From NCBI RefSeq assembly GCF_002099425.1, contig NW_018344262.1:1849001-1913000 (forward strand): a stretch of DNA of 64,000 bases, written 5' to 3'. This document shows positions 44,788 to 57,111 of this stretch, one piece after another. Positions within the stretch are counted from its first letter, which is position 1. Every line of letters begins with the position of its first letter. The notes beneath the pieces are model-generated. The model worked only from the letters and a program-made list of their open reading frames with translations. It was not told where the DNA came from and searched no databases. Both the position numbers and the translations under genes were made by a program. The DNA is from Phascolarctos cinereus (Eukaryota > Chordata > Mammalia > Diprotodontia > Phascolarctidae).

Positions 44788-44999
44788 AATATTATATCAT
44801 TTGATTAATCGCTGCTGAAAGACTCCAAAGAGTAGATCTGGGAGCAATGATAACACCTTGCTTTCCTATCAGCACCTCTCAAGAATTCCCAGGAAGTAAG
44901 TGAAACTGACTAAATCATCTGCAAGATGGAACTTTTCCACCCTTTTATGGTGCAAAATTTCAAATTGAAATTTACAGTAATTTAAATGACTCCATAGCT

Positions 45000-45960
45000 C
45001 TAGCAGTATTCCTATCTTCCCACAGCCCCTCCATCACTGATTGTTCTGGTCTTTTATCACCTTTGCTAATTTGTATGGGGTGAAATAAAAACTCAGAATT
45101 GTTTTGAATTGCTTTTCTCTTACTACTAGGGACTTGGAATTTGTTTTCTTATAGTAATTTATAACTGGTCAATCCTTTGAAAGCTGTTCATATCCTTTGA
45201 CCATTTACCTATTGGAGAATGACTTTTTTTTTCCTTTTAGTGAGGCAATTGGGGTTAAGTGACTTGCCCACAGTCACACAGCTAGGCAGTATTATGTATC
45301 TGAGGCCGGATTTGAACTCAGGTCCTCTTGACTCCAGGGTCAATGCTGTATGTACTATGCCACCTAGCTTCCCCTGGAGAATGACTCTTGGTGTTATATG
45401 TTGGTGCAACTTCGTTGTATACTTTGGATACCAGATTTTTATTGGTAGTGTTTAATGGAAATATTTTTCCAGCATAAATTTTTCTCCTAATTATGTCATC
45501 ATTGATTTTTTTGTGTGAAAGATTTTTAGTTTTATGAAGCCAAAGTTGTCTGTTTTGTCTTGTGTAATCTCCTCTAACCCTTGTTTGATTAAGAATTGTC
45601 CTAAGGGTAAATGATCTCATTTCCTTCTAATTTTTAAAAATACTGTGACCACTTGTAACTAGGTCATGTATCCATTTCGCACTTATCACAAGCATTTAGT
45701 GTAGTATATCGGTCTAGTTCTGATTTACACCAATCTCCTTTCCAGTTTCTCATCCTTCAAAAGAAACTTTTTGCCCAGTAATTTATGTTCTTGGGCTTAT
45801 TAAACACTATTATTATTTTTGATGGTTTTTGTTTCTTGGTTACCTAGACTGTTGCATATTCTTTTCACTGATGAACACTCTGGATTTGAGGACATTTTTC
45901 TTGTATTATTTGTTGTGGTGGTAGGATTCATTTCTATCAATTTTCTATTCATTTCCAGGA
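45000..45960 (-). mobile_element. L1 ORF2 relic, old
   Basis: Reversed L1 text: 'catatcctttgaccatttac', 'ctattggagaatgact', 'ttatgaagccaaagttgtc', 'aggtcatgtatccatttcgc'. It lacks the 3' end. A SINE splits it at 45225-45374. Confidence 0.75.
45225..45374 (-). mobile_element. Short SINE with exact 12-bp TSD
   Basis: tggagaatgact occurs at 45213-45224 and 45375-45386. The T-tract is at the left and 'gccacctagcttcccc' at the right. Confidence 0.95.
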
Positions 45961-46059
45961 GACCTCTCATTCTAACATCTTCCCAGGATTCCTCAATATC
46001 AATGTCTTCTCTTTAATTTAAGTAAAACATCTTATGTAACTAGAGAAATAGCAAAATGA

Positions 46060-46235
46060 CAAGAAGGGACTAATTAAGGAACCTGGGTTTGAATCCATAA
46101 TATTAAGCAAGCAACTTCCTTTCTAAGCCTCCATTTTTTTACCTCTAAGATGAAGTGGTTGGCCAAAATGAACACCATCTAGATGACAGCCAAGTTCCTG
46201 TTGTCTCTGTATTCTGTGATTTTATATGATGCATA
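46060..46235 (+). mobile_element. THER1/MIR3-type CORE-SINE
   Basis: 'gaacctgggtttgaatcc', 'tctaagcctccatttttt', 'gatgacagccaagttcctg', 'attctgtgat'. Confidence 0.65.
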
Positions 46236-46285
46236 TGATTAATATCAATTTAGCCTCATGCGTGTATGTGCATATGTGTCTTTCT

Positions 46286-46441
46286 TGGGGAATCTGCAGC
46301 CTTGAGGCTACATGTAGCCTTCTAGGTCCTCAAGTGTGGCCATTTGCCTGAAAGTTCTGTGAAGTTTGGATTTGGTCAAAGGGCTGCACTTGAGGAACTC
46401 AAGGGCCATGTGTGGCCTTGAGGGCACAGGTTCTCCAACCC
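46286..46441. mobile_element. hAT-type MITE, copy 3
   Basis: 'ggggaatctgcagccttgag', 'ggccatttgcctgaaag', 'gtgtggccttgagggcac', 'aggttctccaacccta'. It is the same family as 286-492 and 4167-4340. Confidence 0.75.
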
Positions 46442-46904
46442 TACTGAGATGGCTCTATGGTTTCATCGTATTAGATTCTCCCTACAGTGATGAAGGCCAC
46501 AAGCCATTCGTGTCCATCCATCTTTTGTGACTTTGGTCCATGGTCTCCCATAAGGTCATCATAGCAGGCCCAATCAGTGTTTTGGGGGCCCTTATTTGCT
46601 ATCTCTTGATTTCACTTAGATACCCTCTTCAACTCGGATTCTGGGATGGATTTCCTCAATCACAGTGGGGATTGCCTTTGGTGAGCATCTATATCCCTCT
46701 CTTGTGCCTCACCTGGTATTTATGGTCAGAGGAACACCAAAGTTGTTTCTATTGTTGTATCATTTGAAGAATCTTGAATAGTTTTGCGGGTTGCATGGGA
46801 AACAGCCTATAAGAAAGGGAGGTTTGTGCCTATCGAGTCAGATGCCTCATTTATAGCCAAAAAATGATAAGCCCAGCAGGATCTTGTAATATCAGCCTTT
46901 TTCT
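46442..46904. other. Unassigned
   Basis: No recognised repeat. A 75-codon frame (46540-46767) has no motif. Confidence 0.4.
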
Positions 46905-47074
46905 TTTCTTTTTTTTTAAACCTTTTTTTTTTTTTAGGCAATTGGGGTTAAGTGACTTGCCCAAGGTCACACAACTAGTAAGTGTGTCAAGTGTTTGGTC
47001 TGAGGCCGGATTTGAACTCAGGTATTCCTGACTTCAGGGCCAGTGCTCTATCCACTGCACCACCTAGCTGCCCC
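46905..47074 (-). mobile_element. Short SINE
   Basis: T-rich start, 'ggcaattggggttaagtgac', ending 'ccacctagctgcccc'. Flanks resemble each other (atatcagcctttttc and atctcagccttttttc). Confidence 0.9.
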
Positions 47075-47779
47075 AATCTCAGCCTTTTTTCAATCAATTG
47101 CATGATAGTAAAAATGCAGTTTACTGGAGAATATCACTTGTGAAAGCCTCTTTTCCATACTAACATCCTCATCAACTATATCTTCAATTTATGTGCATAT
47201 TATTCTCATAAAATTTTGAATTTTACATTTTATCTGTTTGTGTGCTTAGCACTTTTATGTAGGCACCCTTGGCCTGGGCTCACAAGGGCTGGGGCATTCA
47301 CCTCTCCCTGCCATGTATCCAGCCATGTAGTTTGGACCACGTCCATTTGCATAGAGCTTTTTCTGGTAAGAGGGGGAATCCCTTTTCTCATGCTTATTAA
47401 ATCCTCACCCCAACAACCCTGGGAAGGTATTTAATTATAGCAAATTAGTGCACAGCTCACAAGTCTATGGGGTACCCCAAAAGGAGAAATTGTAAAAAGG
47501 ATTCAATGTACAATATGAATTAGATATGAGACAGATATTTTATTCCTATACACATAAGAAAGGCTAAACATTAAAACTATTCACAAATGTGCATTAAGTG
47601 GACAAAGGCAGACAAGTGCCCCTGGCAGAAGTCTTCCTAATTGAGTCCACAGTTGATATGGGGCATGGCAGGGGGTTCACCATGATACTGGAGTAAAGAA
47701 GGAACTTTCCTTCCCTATTCATCACTGGAGTCAAATCATGCCACCTGGAGAATCTCAGCTGAGGGGCCCTAGCCAGAAT
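47075..47779. other. Unassigned
   Basis: No repeat family or protein motif recognised. It lies next to the TCTA tract. Confidence 0.35.
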
Positions 47780-47905
<126 letters not shown>

Positions 47906-48228
47906 ATTCATTCATTTATTTTATTCTTTTATGAGTTTATTTATTTATTTTACTCACTTATAAGAGTTAAGAAAAGGAGACTTACTTAGCCAAAATAGGA
48001 ATAGGATATTCAACAAAGATAGGAATTGAGGACACTTGGAATTGATTCAGTCCAATGAGATTTACTGGCCTGAACAGCCCATCAGCTGACTTACCAGCCA
48101 ATCGTCAGAGGCCCCTGGGGTTCCCCTGGATGCTTTGTACTCAGGTAATAAGGAAGTGATGTCAACAGTCTGAACCTTAGTCCCCTGAGCTGACATAGAA
48201 TCAAGGATGGTCTCAAAACGTTTCAAAG
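47906..48228. other. Unassigned flank of half-L1 C
   Basis: Non-coding. It continues beyond the half-L1 at 51213. The joined flank (about 47906-48228 and 51213-51660) may be one old element, but I could not name it. Confidence 0.35.
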
Positions 48229-49092
48229 TGGGGACGGAGCCAAGATGGCAGAGTAAAAGGAGTGAGTTGCTTTAGCTCTCCCCCAAACCCCTCTAAATAC
48301 TTGTAAAAAATGGCTCTAAACAATTCTAAAGTAGCAGAACCCACAAAAAGACAGAGTGAAACAAATTTACAGCCCAAGACAACCTGGATGGTTGATCTGA
48401 AAGGTATATTGCACTGGGCAGGGAGAGGAATGCAGTTTGGCGTGGGCACACAGGCAAAACAGGCCTCAGCAAACTTGGAGTAGGCCTCAGAGGACTGAAT
48501 CATGGGCAGCTGTGGTGGTTTCCAGACTTCTCAACCCATGAATGCCAAAGACAGCTTAGAAGGTCAGTAGGAAAAGTCTGAGTCTGCAGTGAGAGAAAAG
48601 CTTGGTCCCAGCCCCAGTACCTGAGTGTGGCCCTGGGGTAGCGGCTGCTTCCTGAGCTTCCAGCCCACAGACTGAGGGGAAATTGAGTGGTTGATTAGAG
48701 GGGGATTGCAAGGATCTCTCTGCAGGTGCAGGATTCTCTTGCTTTGACTGTTCTTGGATCTAGGTCACAGTTCTGGGTGGCAGTCCTGAGGAGAGGAGGA
48801 GTGCTAGCGTGGTGGAGCTTGTGGTGGTGGTGGAGAGGGAATCTTTCTCCCAACTCCAAGACAGAAAAGAGAATTTGTGATCACTCATAGACCACAGCAC
48901 AGGCCAGGAAAAGAGTAAACACCTCACCCTTGATCATACCACCTTGGAAGAACAGAAAGTTTACAGGTCCCTAGAAGTATCTCTGAAAACAGCTGCACAA
49001 AACCCCCAAAGCTTGGGACAGTACATTCTTCACACTGGAAGCAGACCGCTACCTTAACAAAGAGTTTATAACTCAAGTAATTGGCTGGGATC

Positions 49093-50172
49093 ATAAGCAA
49101 GCAGTACAAAAAGAGTCAGACCACAGAATCTTACTTTGGTGACAAAGAAGATCAAAACATACAACAAGAAGAAGACAACAAAGTCAAAGTTCCTACATCC
49201 AAGGCCTCTAAGAAAAATATGAATCAGTCCCAGGCCATGGAAGAGCTCAAAAAGGATTTTAAGAAGCAAGTAAGAGAAGTACAGGAAAAACTTGGAAGAG
49301 AAATGAGAGTGATGCAAGAAAATCATGAAAAACAAGTCAACAGCTTGCTAAAGGAGAAAAAAAATACTGAAGAGAATAATACCTTAAAAAATGGCCTAAC
49401 CCAAATGGCAAAAGAGGCCCAAAAAACCAATGAGGAGAAGAATGCCCTAAAAAGCAAAATTAGACAAATGGAAAAGGAAGTCCAAAAGCTTACTGAAGAA
49501 AATACTTCCTTAAAAATTAGAATGGAGCAATTGGAAGCTAGTGACTTTATGAGAAATCAAGACACTGTAAAAAAAAATCCAAAAGAATGAAAAAATAGAA
49601 AGAATGTGAAATATCTCATTGGAAAAACAACTGACCTGGAAAATAGATCCAGGAGAGATAACTTAAGAATTATTGTACTGTCTGAAAGCCATGATCAAAA
49701 AAAGAGCCCAGACATCATCTTTCAAGAAATTATCAAGGGAAATTGCGCTGAGATTTTAGAACCAGAGGGCAAAATAGAAATTGAAAGAATCTGCTGATCA
49801 CCTCTTGAAAGAGATCCCCAAAAGAAAACTCCCAGGAATATTGTAGCCAAATTCCAGAGTTCCCAAGTCAAGGAGAAAATATTGGAAGCAGCCAGAAAGA
49901 AACAATTCAAGTATTGTGGAAACGCAATCAGGATAACATAAGATTTAGCAGCTTCTACATTCAGGGATCGGAGGGATTGGAATATGATATTCTGGAGGGC
50001 AAAGGAGATAGGATTACAACCAAGAATCACCTACCCAGCAAAACTGAGTATAATCCTTCAGGGGAAAAAATGGATATTCAGTGAAATAGAGGGCTTTCAA
50101 GCATTCTTAATTGAAAGACTAGTGCTCAATAGAAAATTTGACTTTCAAATACAAGACTCAAGTGAAACATGA
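49093..50172 (+). pseudogene. Half-L1 copy C ORF1, broken
   Basis: The ATG equivalent has become ATA at 49093. The coiled coil is clear ('NTEENNTLKNGLTQMAKEAQ', 'NEEKNALKSKIRQMEKEVQK') up to a frameshift near 49585. Then come the RRM ('LENRSRRDNLRIIVLSESHD') and the C-terminal domain, ending 'LQPRITYPAKLSIILQGKKW' and 'FDFQIQDSSET' before TGA. There are at least one frameshift and two stops. Confidence 0.85.
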
Positions 50173-50313
50173 AGAGGTAAACAGGAAAGAGAAATCATAA
50201 GGGACTTATTGAGGTTGAATTGTTTACATTTTGTATGGAAAGATGATATTTGTAACTCATGAGTCCTTTGTCAGTATTAGAGTAGTTGGAAGGAAAAAAT
50301 TATATGTATGTAT

Positions 50314-50347
50314 GTAGAGAGATAGATAGATAGATAGATAGATAGAT
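50314..50347. repeat. (GATA)n microsatellite in half-L1 C
   Basis: gaga followed by about seven gata units, at the same place as the (GA)n of copy B. Confidence 0.95.
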
Positions 50348-51212
50348 GGCACAGGGTGAGTTGAAAATGAAGGGGTCATATCTGGAGAACAAAATTAAGG
50401 GATGAGAGAGGATTATAAGGGAAGAAGAAGAAAGGGAGAGGTAGAACGGGGTAAATTATCCCACATAAAACAGACAAGAAAAGGCTTTTACAGTGGAGGG
50501 GAAAGGGGGGAAGGTGACAGGGAAGGAGTGAATCTTATTCTTGTAGGATTTGGCTTAAGGAGGGAATAACATACACACTCAATTGGGTATGGAAATCTAT
50601 CTTACCCTACAGGAAAATAGGGGGAGAATGGGACAAGAGAGCAGGAGGATGATAGAGGGGAGGGCAGATGGGGGGAGGTGGTAATCAGAAGTAAACACTA
50701 CTGAGGAGGGACAGGGTCAAAAGAGAGAATAGAATAAATGGGAGAGTGAGATAAGATGAAGGGAAATATACTTAGTTTTTCACAACATGACTACTATGGG
50801 AGTGTTTTGCATGAGTACACATGTATAATCTGTTTTGAGTTGCTTGCCTTCTCAATGAGAGTGGGTGGGGAGGGAGAAAGGGAGAAAATTTGGAACCCAA
50901 AGTTTTTAAAAACTAAAGTTATAATTTTTTTTTCACATACAACTGAGAAATAAGAAAATAAGAAATAAGGTACAGGAAATGGAATATAGAAATCTGTCCT
51001 GCTCTACAGGAAAATTGAAGGGGAAAGGGATAAGAGAAGGGGGGAGATATAGAAGAGAGGGCAGATTAGGAGAAGGGGTATTCAGAATGCACGCCATCTT
51101 GGGGTGGGGGGGAGGGATGAGATGGGGAGAAAATTTGAAACTCAAAATCTTGTGAAAGTGAATGTTGAAAACTAAACCTAAATTAATTAATTTGCAAAAA
51201 AACCTCTCAAAG

Positions 51213-51799
51213 AAAACTTAGCCTAGCTTGTATAGATGCAGGGGTTAGGTTAGGATATTACTCTCAACAAAGAGGGCAACATGTGGGCCATGTTTCTTCC
51301 TGTTATTACTTTCTCTTGTAATGTAACCGGCCTATCTCTTTTTCTTATCAGCCATTTCTGGGTAGTGTCTTTCACCATTTCTTGCTCAGACGTCATCATT
51401 GGTTATATTCTATAGCCAAGTAGGCTACTTAGATGAACCCTGCCCCTTTCCATTACCCTTGTATCACTGCCAATTTTTATTCTTTGTACTATGGCATTCC
51501 ATGAAAGTATTGGTATTTAAAGGTTGGATTCTTTTGTCAAGGAAAGACACAGTTTCCTAAGTGTAATACAGCTTTTTTTTTTCTACCCAATTCTGAGACT
51601 TTAAGGAATCTGAGCTGTCTCTACTCCATAATAAACATTGGAGTAGTACTTTTTTTGAGAATAAGAGATCTTGGAAAAAAGAACACCAAATGTTAGCACT
51701 GGAAGGAGCTTTAAAACCCCAAATATAAATGTCAGAGTGGGAGTTACATTAAAATATAGATCATAGAGACTTGCTATTATTATCTTTAGAATAATCTAT
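51213..51799. other. Unassigned
   Basis: No coding signal. It includes 'tggtatttaaaggttgg' and 'cataataaacattgg', which might be promoter and polyadenylation signals of an old repeat, but the ends are not defined. Confidence 0.35.
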
Positions 51800-52620
51800 C
51801 TCTCTAAATCTATCTCTCCAGCTTCAATGAATATTGTTCCCCCTCCCACACTATATGATGATGTGTTCTTCACACATAGCACTCAATCCCCCAACTCCCA
51901 CCCCTCTCCCCATGGCTTCACACTGACTTTCCCACATACCTGCCATGCATTTCATCCTTGCCTCTGTCTTACATGGTCTCTCTCTTCTTTCAAGACATAT
52001 CTCAAAGGTAGCTAGGTGGTGCAGTGGATAGAGCACTGGGCCTGGAGTCAGGAGGACCTGAGTTCAAATCCAGCCTCAGACACAAAACACTCACCAGCTA
52101 TGTGACTCTGGGCAAGTCATTTAACTCCAATTGCCTCACTAAAAAAAAAAAAATCCCTGTTTTTAGCTGTATGATCCTGGGCAAGTCACTTAACCTCAAT
52201 TGCCTCAACAAAACGCAAAATAAAAAAAAATAATCCATCTCAATGAAAAATGAATGTGCAAAATTGTACATGTAACTGAGGAAAAATAAAACGCTAAATA
52301 AATTTTTTTTAAAAAGATGCATCTCAGGGGCAGCTAGGTGGCGCAGTGAATGTAACTGTGAATGTAAATGTTACTGTGGCTAGTAACTCTGGCCTTGGAG
52401 TCAGGAGGACCTGAGTTCAAATCCAGCCTCAGACACTTAATACTTATTATTTGTGTAACCCCAATCGCCTCACCAAAAAGCAAAAAAAAAAAAAAGATAT
52501 AAACCTCTTTCTAATTCCCCCCAATTTTTAGTTCCCTCCCTTCCAGACTACCTTGTATTGAACTATTTTCTATGTATTTGTGTTTGCTTACTTTATATTT
52601 ATGCTGTGTGTGTATGTGTA
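51800..52620 (+). mobile_element. L2 LINE 3' UTR with a cluster of SINEs
   Basis: L2-like text is at 51800-52005 and 52500-52620 ('ttccagactaccttgtattg'). In between are a full short SINE (52007-52155), a SINE scrap (52160-52215), an L1 tail scrap (52235-52318, 'gtacatgtaactgagg') and another short SINE (52329-52496). The last one has an odd extra 'tgaatgtaactgtgaatgta' run behind its box A. Confidence 0.7.
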
Positions 52621-52629
52621 ATTGTACCA

Positions 52630-54760
52630 CTGAGACTTTTAAAATTTTTTTTCAGTTCTACGTTTTCTCTCTCCCTCTACTCCCTCCTCTGCTCAGTGAG
52701 AAGGCAAGAAAATCAAAACTATTACAATTATGTATAGTTATGCAAAACAAATATCCAAATAAGGAATGTTCCAAAAACATTTTTAAAGCAAGCAAGAAGA
52801 AAGAAATAGAAGAAAATGTACTTCAATCTGTATTCTGAGTCCATCTGTTCTCTGGCTTCAGGTAGGTAGCATGTTTCCTCATGAGTTCTTTGCAATTGTG
52901 GTCATTGTGTTGATCAGAGAGAGATAAGAAGTCTTTATAATATTGCTGTTACTATGTATAGTGTTTTCCTATTTCTGCTCACTTCACTTTGCATCAGTTC
53001 ATACAAGTCTTTCCAGATTTTTCTGAAATCATCTCCTTCATCATTTCTTACATCAGTATTCCACCATGTTCATGTGCCATGACCTATTCAGTCATTTCCC
53101 ATTTGATGGGCACCTTCTCAGTTTTTAATTCCTTGCCACCATAAAAAGAGCTACTATAAATATTTTTATACATGAGTCCTTTTCCTCTTTTTTTATCTCC
53201 TTAGACTACAGCTCTAGTCACAGTATTACTGAGTCAAAGGGACTATACAGTTTAATAGACTTTTGGGCATAGTTCCAAATTGCTTTCAAATGTTTAGACT
53301 AGTTCACAGCTCCCACTAATAGTGCATAAGTCTAATGATTTCCCACATTCTCCTCAGTATTTGTCATTTTCTTTTTCTGTCATCTGAACCCATCTGATGT
53401 GTATAAAGTGGTACTTCAGAGTTGTTTTAATTTGCATTTCTCTAATTATTGGTGATTTAGAGCATTTTTTAATAAAGATGTTGGTAGCTTTGATTTCTTC
53501 CTCTGAAAACTGCCTATTCAAATCCTTTGACCATTTATCCATTGGAGAATGGCTGTTATTAATGTAGATTTGACTTAGGTCCCCATATATTTTAGAAATA
53601 TGGCATTTATCAGAGAAACTTGCTGCAGATATTTTTTTCCAGTTGCCTGCTTTTGTTTTCATTTTAGCTACTTTGTTATTGTTAGTGCAAAAACTTTTTA
53701 ATTTTATATAATCAACATTATCTATTTTACTTCCCGTGAACCTCTCCATTTCTTGTTTGGTCATGAACTCTTCCCCTATCTATAGATATGATAGCTAATT
53801 TCTTTCTCACTCCACTAATTTGAGTATGATATTATCCTTTATGTCTAAATCATGTATCCATTTTGAGCTTATTTTGGTTTATGGTGTGAGATGTTGTTCT
53901 ATGCTTAGTGTCTGACAGTTTTCCCAATATTTTTTGTCAAATAATGAGTTCTTACTCAAATAGCTGTGATCTTTGGGTTCATCAAACACTAGATTACTGA
54001 ACTTCTTTGCTTTCACATATTGTATAACTAATCTTTCCACTGATCAACCTCTCTATTTCTTATGACACTTGCAGCTTTGTAATATAAATTGAGATCTGGC
54101 ACTACTAGCCCCCCTTCCTTTTCATTTTTTAAATTGATTCCTTCATTATTCTTGACCTTTTGTTTCCCCAAATGAATTTTTTTTAATTTTTTTTCCAGTT
54201 CTATAAAGTAATTCTTTGGTAGTTTGATTGGTATGGCACTGAATAAATACATTAATTTTGTGCTATTGTCATTTTTATTATATTGGCTTGGCCTACCCAA
54301 GAGCAATTAAAATTTCTCCAATGATTTAGATTTTTCTTTATTTGTGTGAAAATTGTTTTATAATCATATTAATATAGTTCCTATCTGTGTCTTAGCAGGT
54401 AGACTCTCAAATATTTTATGCTGTCTGTAGTTATTTAACATGGAATTTCTTTTTCTCTCTCTTCCTTCTGGATGTTGCTGGTAATATATAGAAATGATGA
54501 TGATTTGTGTGGGTTGATTTTATATCCTGCAACTTTGGTGAAGTTGTTCATTATTTCAGTTAGTTTTTTAGTTGACTGTCTAGGGCTCTCTAGGCAAATC
54601 ATCATGCCATCAGCAAAATGTGATCGTTTCGTTTCCTCTTTGTACATGCTTCTTCCATTTCTTTTTCTTTGTAATATATTGTGGTAACATCCTTGTCAGT
54701 ACTTTATTTAAAATGTTTACGTCAATATTCATTTTGTCTCCTCTTTTAAATGGTGCCCTG
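52630..54760 (-). mobile_element. 5'-truncated L1, 2.1 kb
   Basis: Reversed L1 from its 3' UTR (52630-52960) back into the reverse transcriptase. Minus-strand pieces are 'RSHFADGMMICLESPRQSTK' (FADD turned to FADG), 'YKINPHKSSSFLYITS', 'MYLFSAIPIKLPKNYFIELE', 'GGLVVPDLNLYYKAA', 'MTKQEMERFTGSKIDNVDYI' and 'EMQIKTTLKYHF'. Many frameshifts break it. It appears older than the L1 at 17951. Confidence 0.88.
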
Positions 54761-54769
54761 AGGCATCAG

Positions 54770-55100
54770 CTCTATAAGCTCAGCAGTCAATAAAGAAACT
54801 TTTCATCAGCCAGAATGTAATCCACTTAATTCTGATTCATACATACATGGCCAGAAACTGGAGCCAAAGCCCTGGCTGGTGAGAACCAGAAAGACCAGCT
54901 CTGAGTCCTTATTACAGCATATAGATGAAGAAATGGGAACATAGGTCAATAGTTGTTCATATCCTCTTTTTGGGGGAATTGTCCAAGTTGTTTTTCCACA
55001 CACTTGTTATCTTCCCCTCCCTCAGATACCTTGTGAACTAATCACTTCAACAGTCTCACAATTGTATTGTTTCCAGCATGGATTTCCTCCATGTACACCT
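54770..55100 (-). mobile_element. Possible RTE LINE fragment
   Basis: Minus-strand 'QVYMEEIHAGNNTIVRLLK' near 55100-55045 parallels 'QLYVEKIYAKR' of the RTE relic at 40.4 kb. The rest is too decayed to follow. Confidence 0.45.
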
Positions 55101-55106
55101 GATATA

Positions 55107-55343
55107 AGAGGCAGCTAGATGACTCAGTGGATAAAGCATTGAGACCTGAGTTCAAATCTGGCCTCACACACTTACTAGCTGTGTGACCATGGGCAAGTCA
55201 CTTAGCCCTATTTGCCTCAGTTTCTTCACCTGTAAAATGAGCTGGAGAAGGAAATGGCAAACCACTCCAGTAGCTTTGCTAAGAAAACCCCAAATGAGGT
55301 CATGAAGAGTTGGACACAACTGAAATAGTTGCAACAGCAATGA
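55107..55343 (+). mobile_element. Mar1-type SINE with RTE tail
   Basis: 'ggcagctagatgactcagtg' to 'gagttggacacaactgaaat'. It lacks part of the tRNA-like region. Confidence 0.9.
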
Positions 55344-55960
55344 TGACTTCAATTCCCTTAATAGTGAAAGGAGTTTGTAATTAAAAAATTGCAGATTTTT
55401 TTTCCATTTAGCTTCTATTTGTTTTATTCTTCGCAATTTCATCTTTAAATGATTTTGCATTGGGACGACTTTGCTTTGTTGGTTTTCTCCACTGTGCCTC
55501 TCTCTTTTGTGAGGTAATACTGCTCAGGATCGTCTACCATCTTTCTGCATACGATTTGACAAGCAAATTTAAATTTTAAATAGGTGTTGTTCTTCACTGC
55601 CATCTGTCTGCTTGACAAATAAACTAACTGTTGATTTAAATGTTGTTAGGATTTTTTGGTCTCATTATGGTAATTTATTTACATCAGCTAAATTTCTGGA
55701 TGAAATTTGCATTATTACGGTAATGTACCAAATTATATTCAAATTCCATGGATTTTTTTTTAGGTTTGAGGTCATATCACCAATATGGTAACATATTGAT
55801 GTTACCAACTTGATCACCATTAAGCCATCTTTTTGGAATTGTTGCCAGATTTTTAAAGGAATTTGGTAAAGAGATGAAATCAAACCAGTGCACGTATTTT
55901 ACCATTTTGCATTAATGTTTGAAGCTATTGTTGTTTAATATCATGACTACTTAGTCAACC
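55344..55960. other. Unassigned
   Basis: AT-rich and no family recognised. It might be more of the RTE element on the minus strand. Confidence 0.35.
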
Positions 55961-55964
55961 TGTA

Positions 55965-56335
55965 TTGATCAAGCATTTGCTATATGCTAGGCACTGTGTT
56001 AATCCTTGAGGATTTAAAGAAAGGTAAAAATACAATCTTTGCCCTCAAGGAGCCCATGTTTCCAAGGTTGGAAATGGCATGTAAATCACTATGTACATAT
56101 GAGATCTACACAGTGTAAATGAGAGGTAGTCTGAGAGAGTAAGGCATTATCAGTGAGGAGGGGTGGACAATTGGGAAAAGCTTCCGGCAGAAGGGAGAAT
56201 TTGAGCTGAGTCTCCAAGGAAATCAGGAGAGAGAGGGAAAGCATTTCAGGAAAGAGGCATAGTCATCAAAAAGGCAGAGAGTGGGAGATGAGTGTCATGT
56301 ACAATAGCACAGGAATTCAGATCAACTGAACATCA
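55965..56335 (-). mobile_element. L2 LINE 3' end
   Basis: 'gctatatgctaggcactgtg', 'gccctcaaggagcccatg', 'gggaaaagcttccggcag' and 'gcatttcaggaaagaggcat' in reversed L2 order. Confidence 0.8.
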
Positions 56336-56876
56336 GAAATGACAATCTTGTGTTCACCCTTTTCATCTTTGTCCAAATTGCCAATGACCCATTGTGCACA
56401 TAACATGGAGATATACAATACACCCTCCCATTCTTGGCTTCCCCTGTTGGCTATTTACAACCACTGGTAGAACACAATCTTTTAACTGCAAAGTCCAATT
56501 ATTGTTAAATACTAATACTGAAAAAGCAAACTTTTTACTTGAATTACAGAATAGGTAAATTAGTTTTGTTGTTTATTCTTCCTGTTCACCAAGTGATATC
56601 ATTCATGTCAAAGAAATAAAATTCTTGCCAAACTTATCTTCACTGAGTGGGAAAACAACAATAATCCCAGAGACAAGGAAAACATAAATGGCACTTCTTA
56701 GCAAGTATATTCCTATCTCTGTCATGCATAGGAACACACCTAACTTCTAGATGAAGGTTCAAGCTAAAAAGCCATGGGTGATGAAGGGGGTGGTCACAAC
56801 CACCACATCTGGGGGCCTGTGAGCCGAGGGAACTGTGAAATATTTTTGCCATGGAAAGTGATAAGTTGCTTGCCTT
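56336..56876. other. Unassigned; right part may be ATF2 5' UTR
   Basis: No repeat recognised. The last 100-200 bp directly precede the ATF2-like start codon and may be the 5' UTR of the retrocopy, but I cannot confirm it. Confidence 0.4.
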
Positions 56877-57111
56877 ATGACATGCAAGTTATATGTGAAT
56901 TCTTCCAAATAGTACAAGGACCTGTGGATTATGACTGATGACAAATCCTTTCTACTCATTGCCCTTGAATACGTCCAGTGTTTTACCAATGAGAGTCACT
57001 TGGCTGTCCATAAATGTAAACATGAGATGACTCTGAAAATTGGTCCAGCTCATAATAAAAGTGTCATTGTGGCTGATCAGGCACCAACTTCCAAACAGAA
57101 GTGGGCTTGTG

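Larger units (their letters stand above)
48229..51198 (+). mobile_element. Half-L1 (HAL1-like), full length, copy C
   Basis: 2.97 kb, collinear with copy B. It has the 5' end 'gagccaagatggcagagtaa' (YY1-like site), ORF1 (about 49090-50172), spacer, a first L1-type 3' end (50780-50945), a second spacer-like block and a second 3' end 'tgaaagtgaatgttgaaaac' with tail. ORF2 is absent. Target duplication: aaaacgtttcaaag (48215-48228) and aaaacctctcaaag (51199-51212), 12 of 14 matching. Copies B and C look close in sequence, so the family was active not long ago relative to L1-A. Confidence 0.88.

Noticed and set aside
47906-51660. An LTR fossil around half-L1 C
   Set aside because: TATA- and AATAAA-like motifs exist, but no ends, host duplication or internal parts could be defined, so I left it unassigned.
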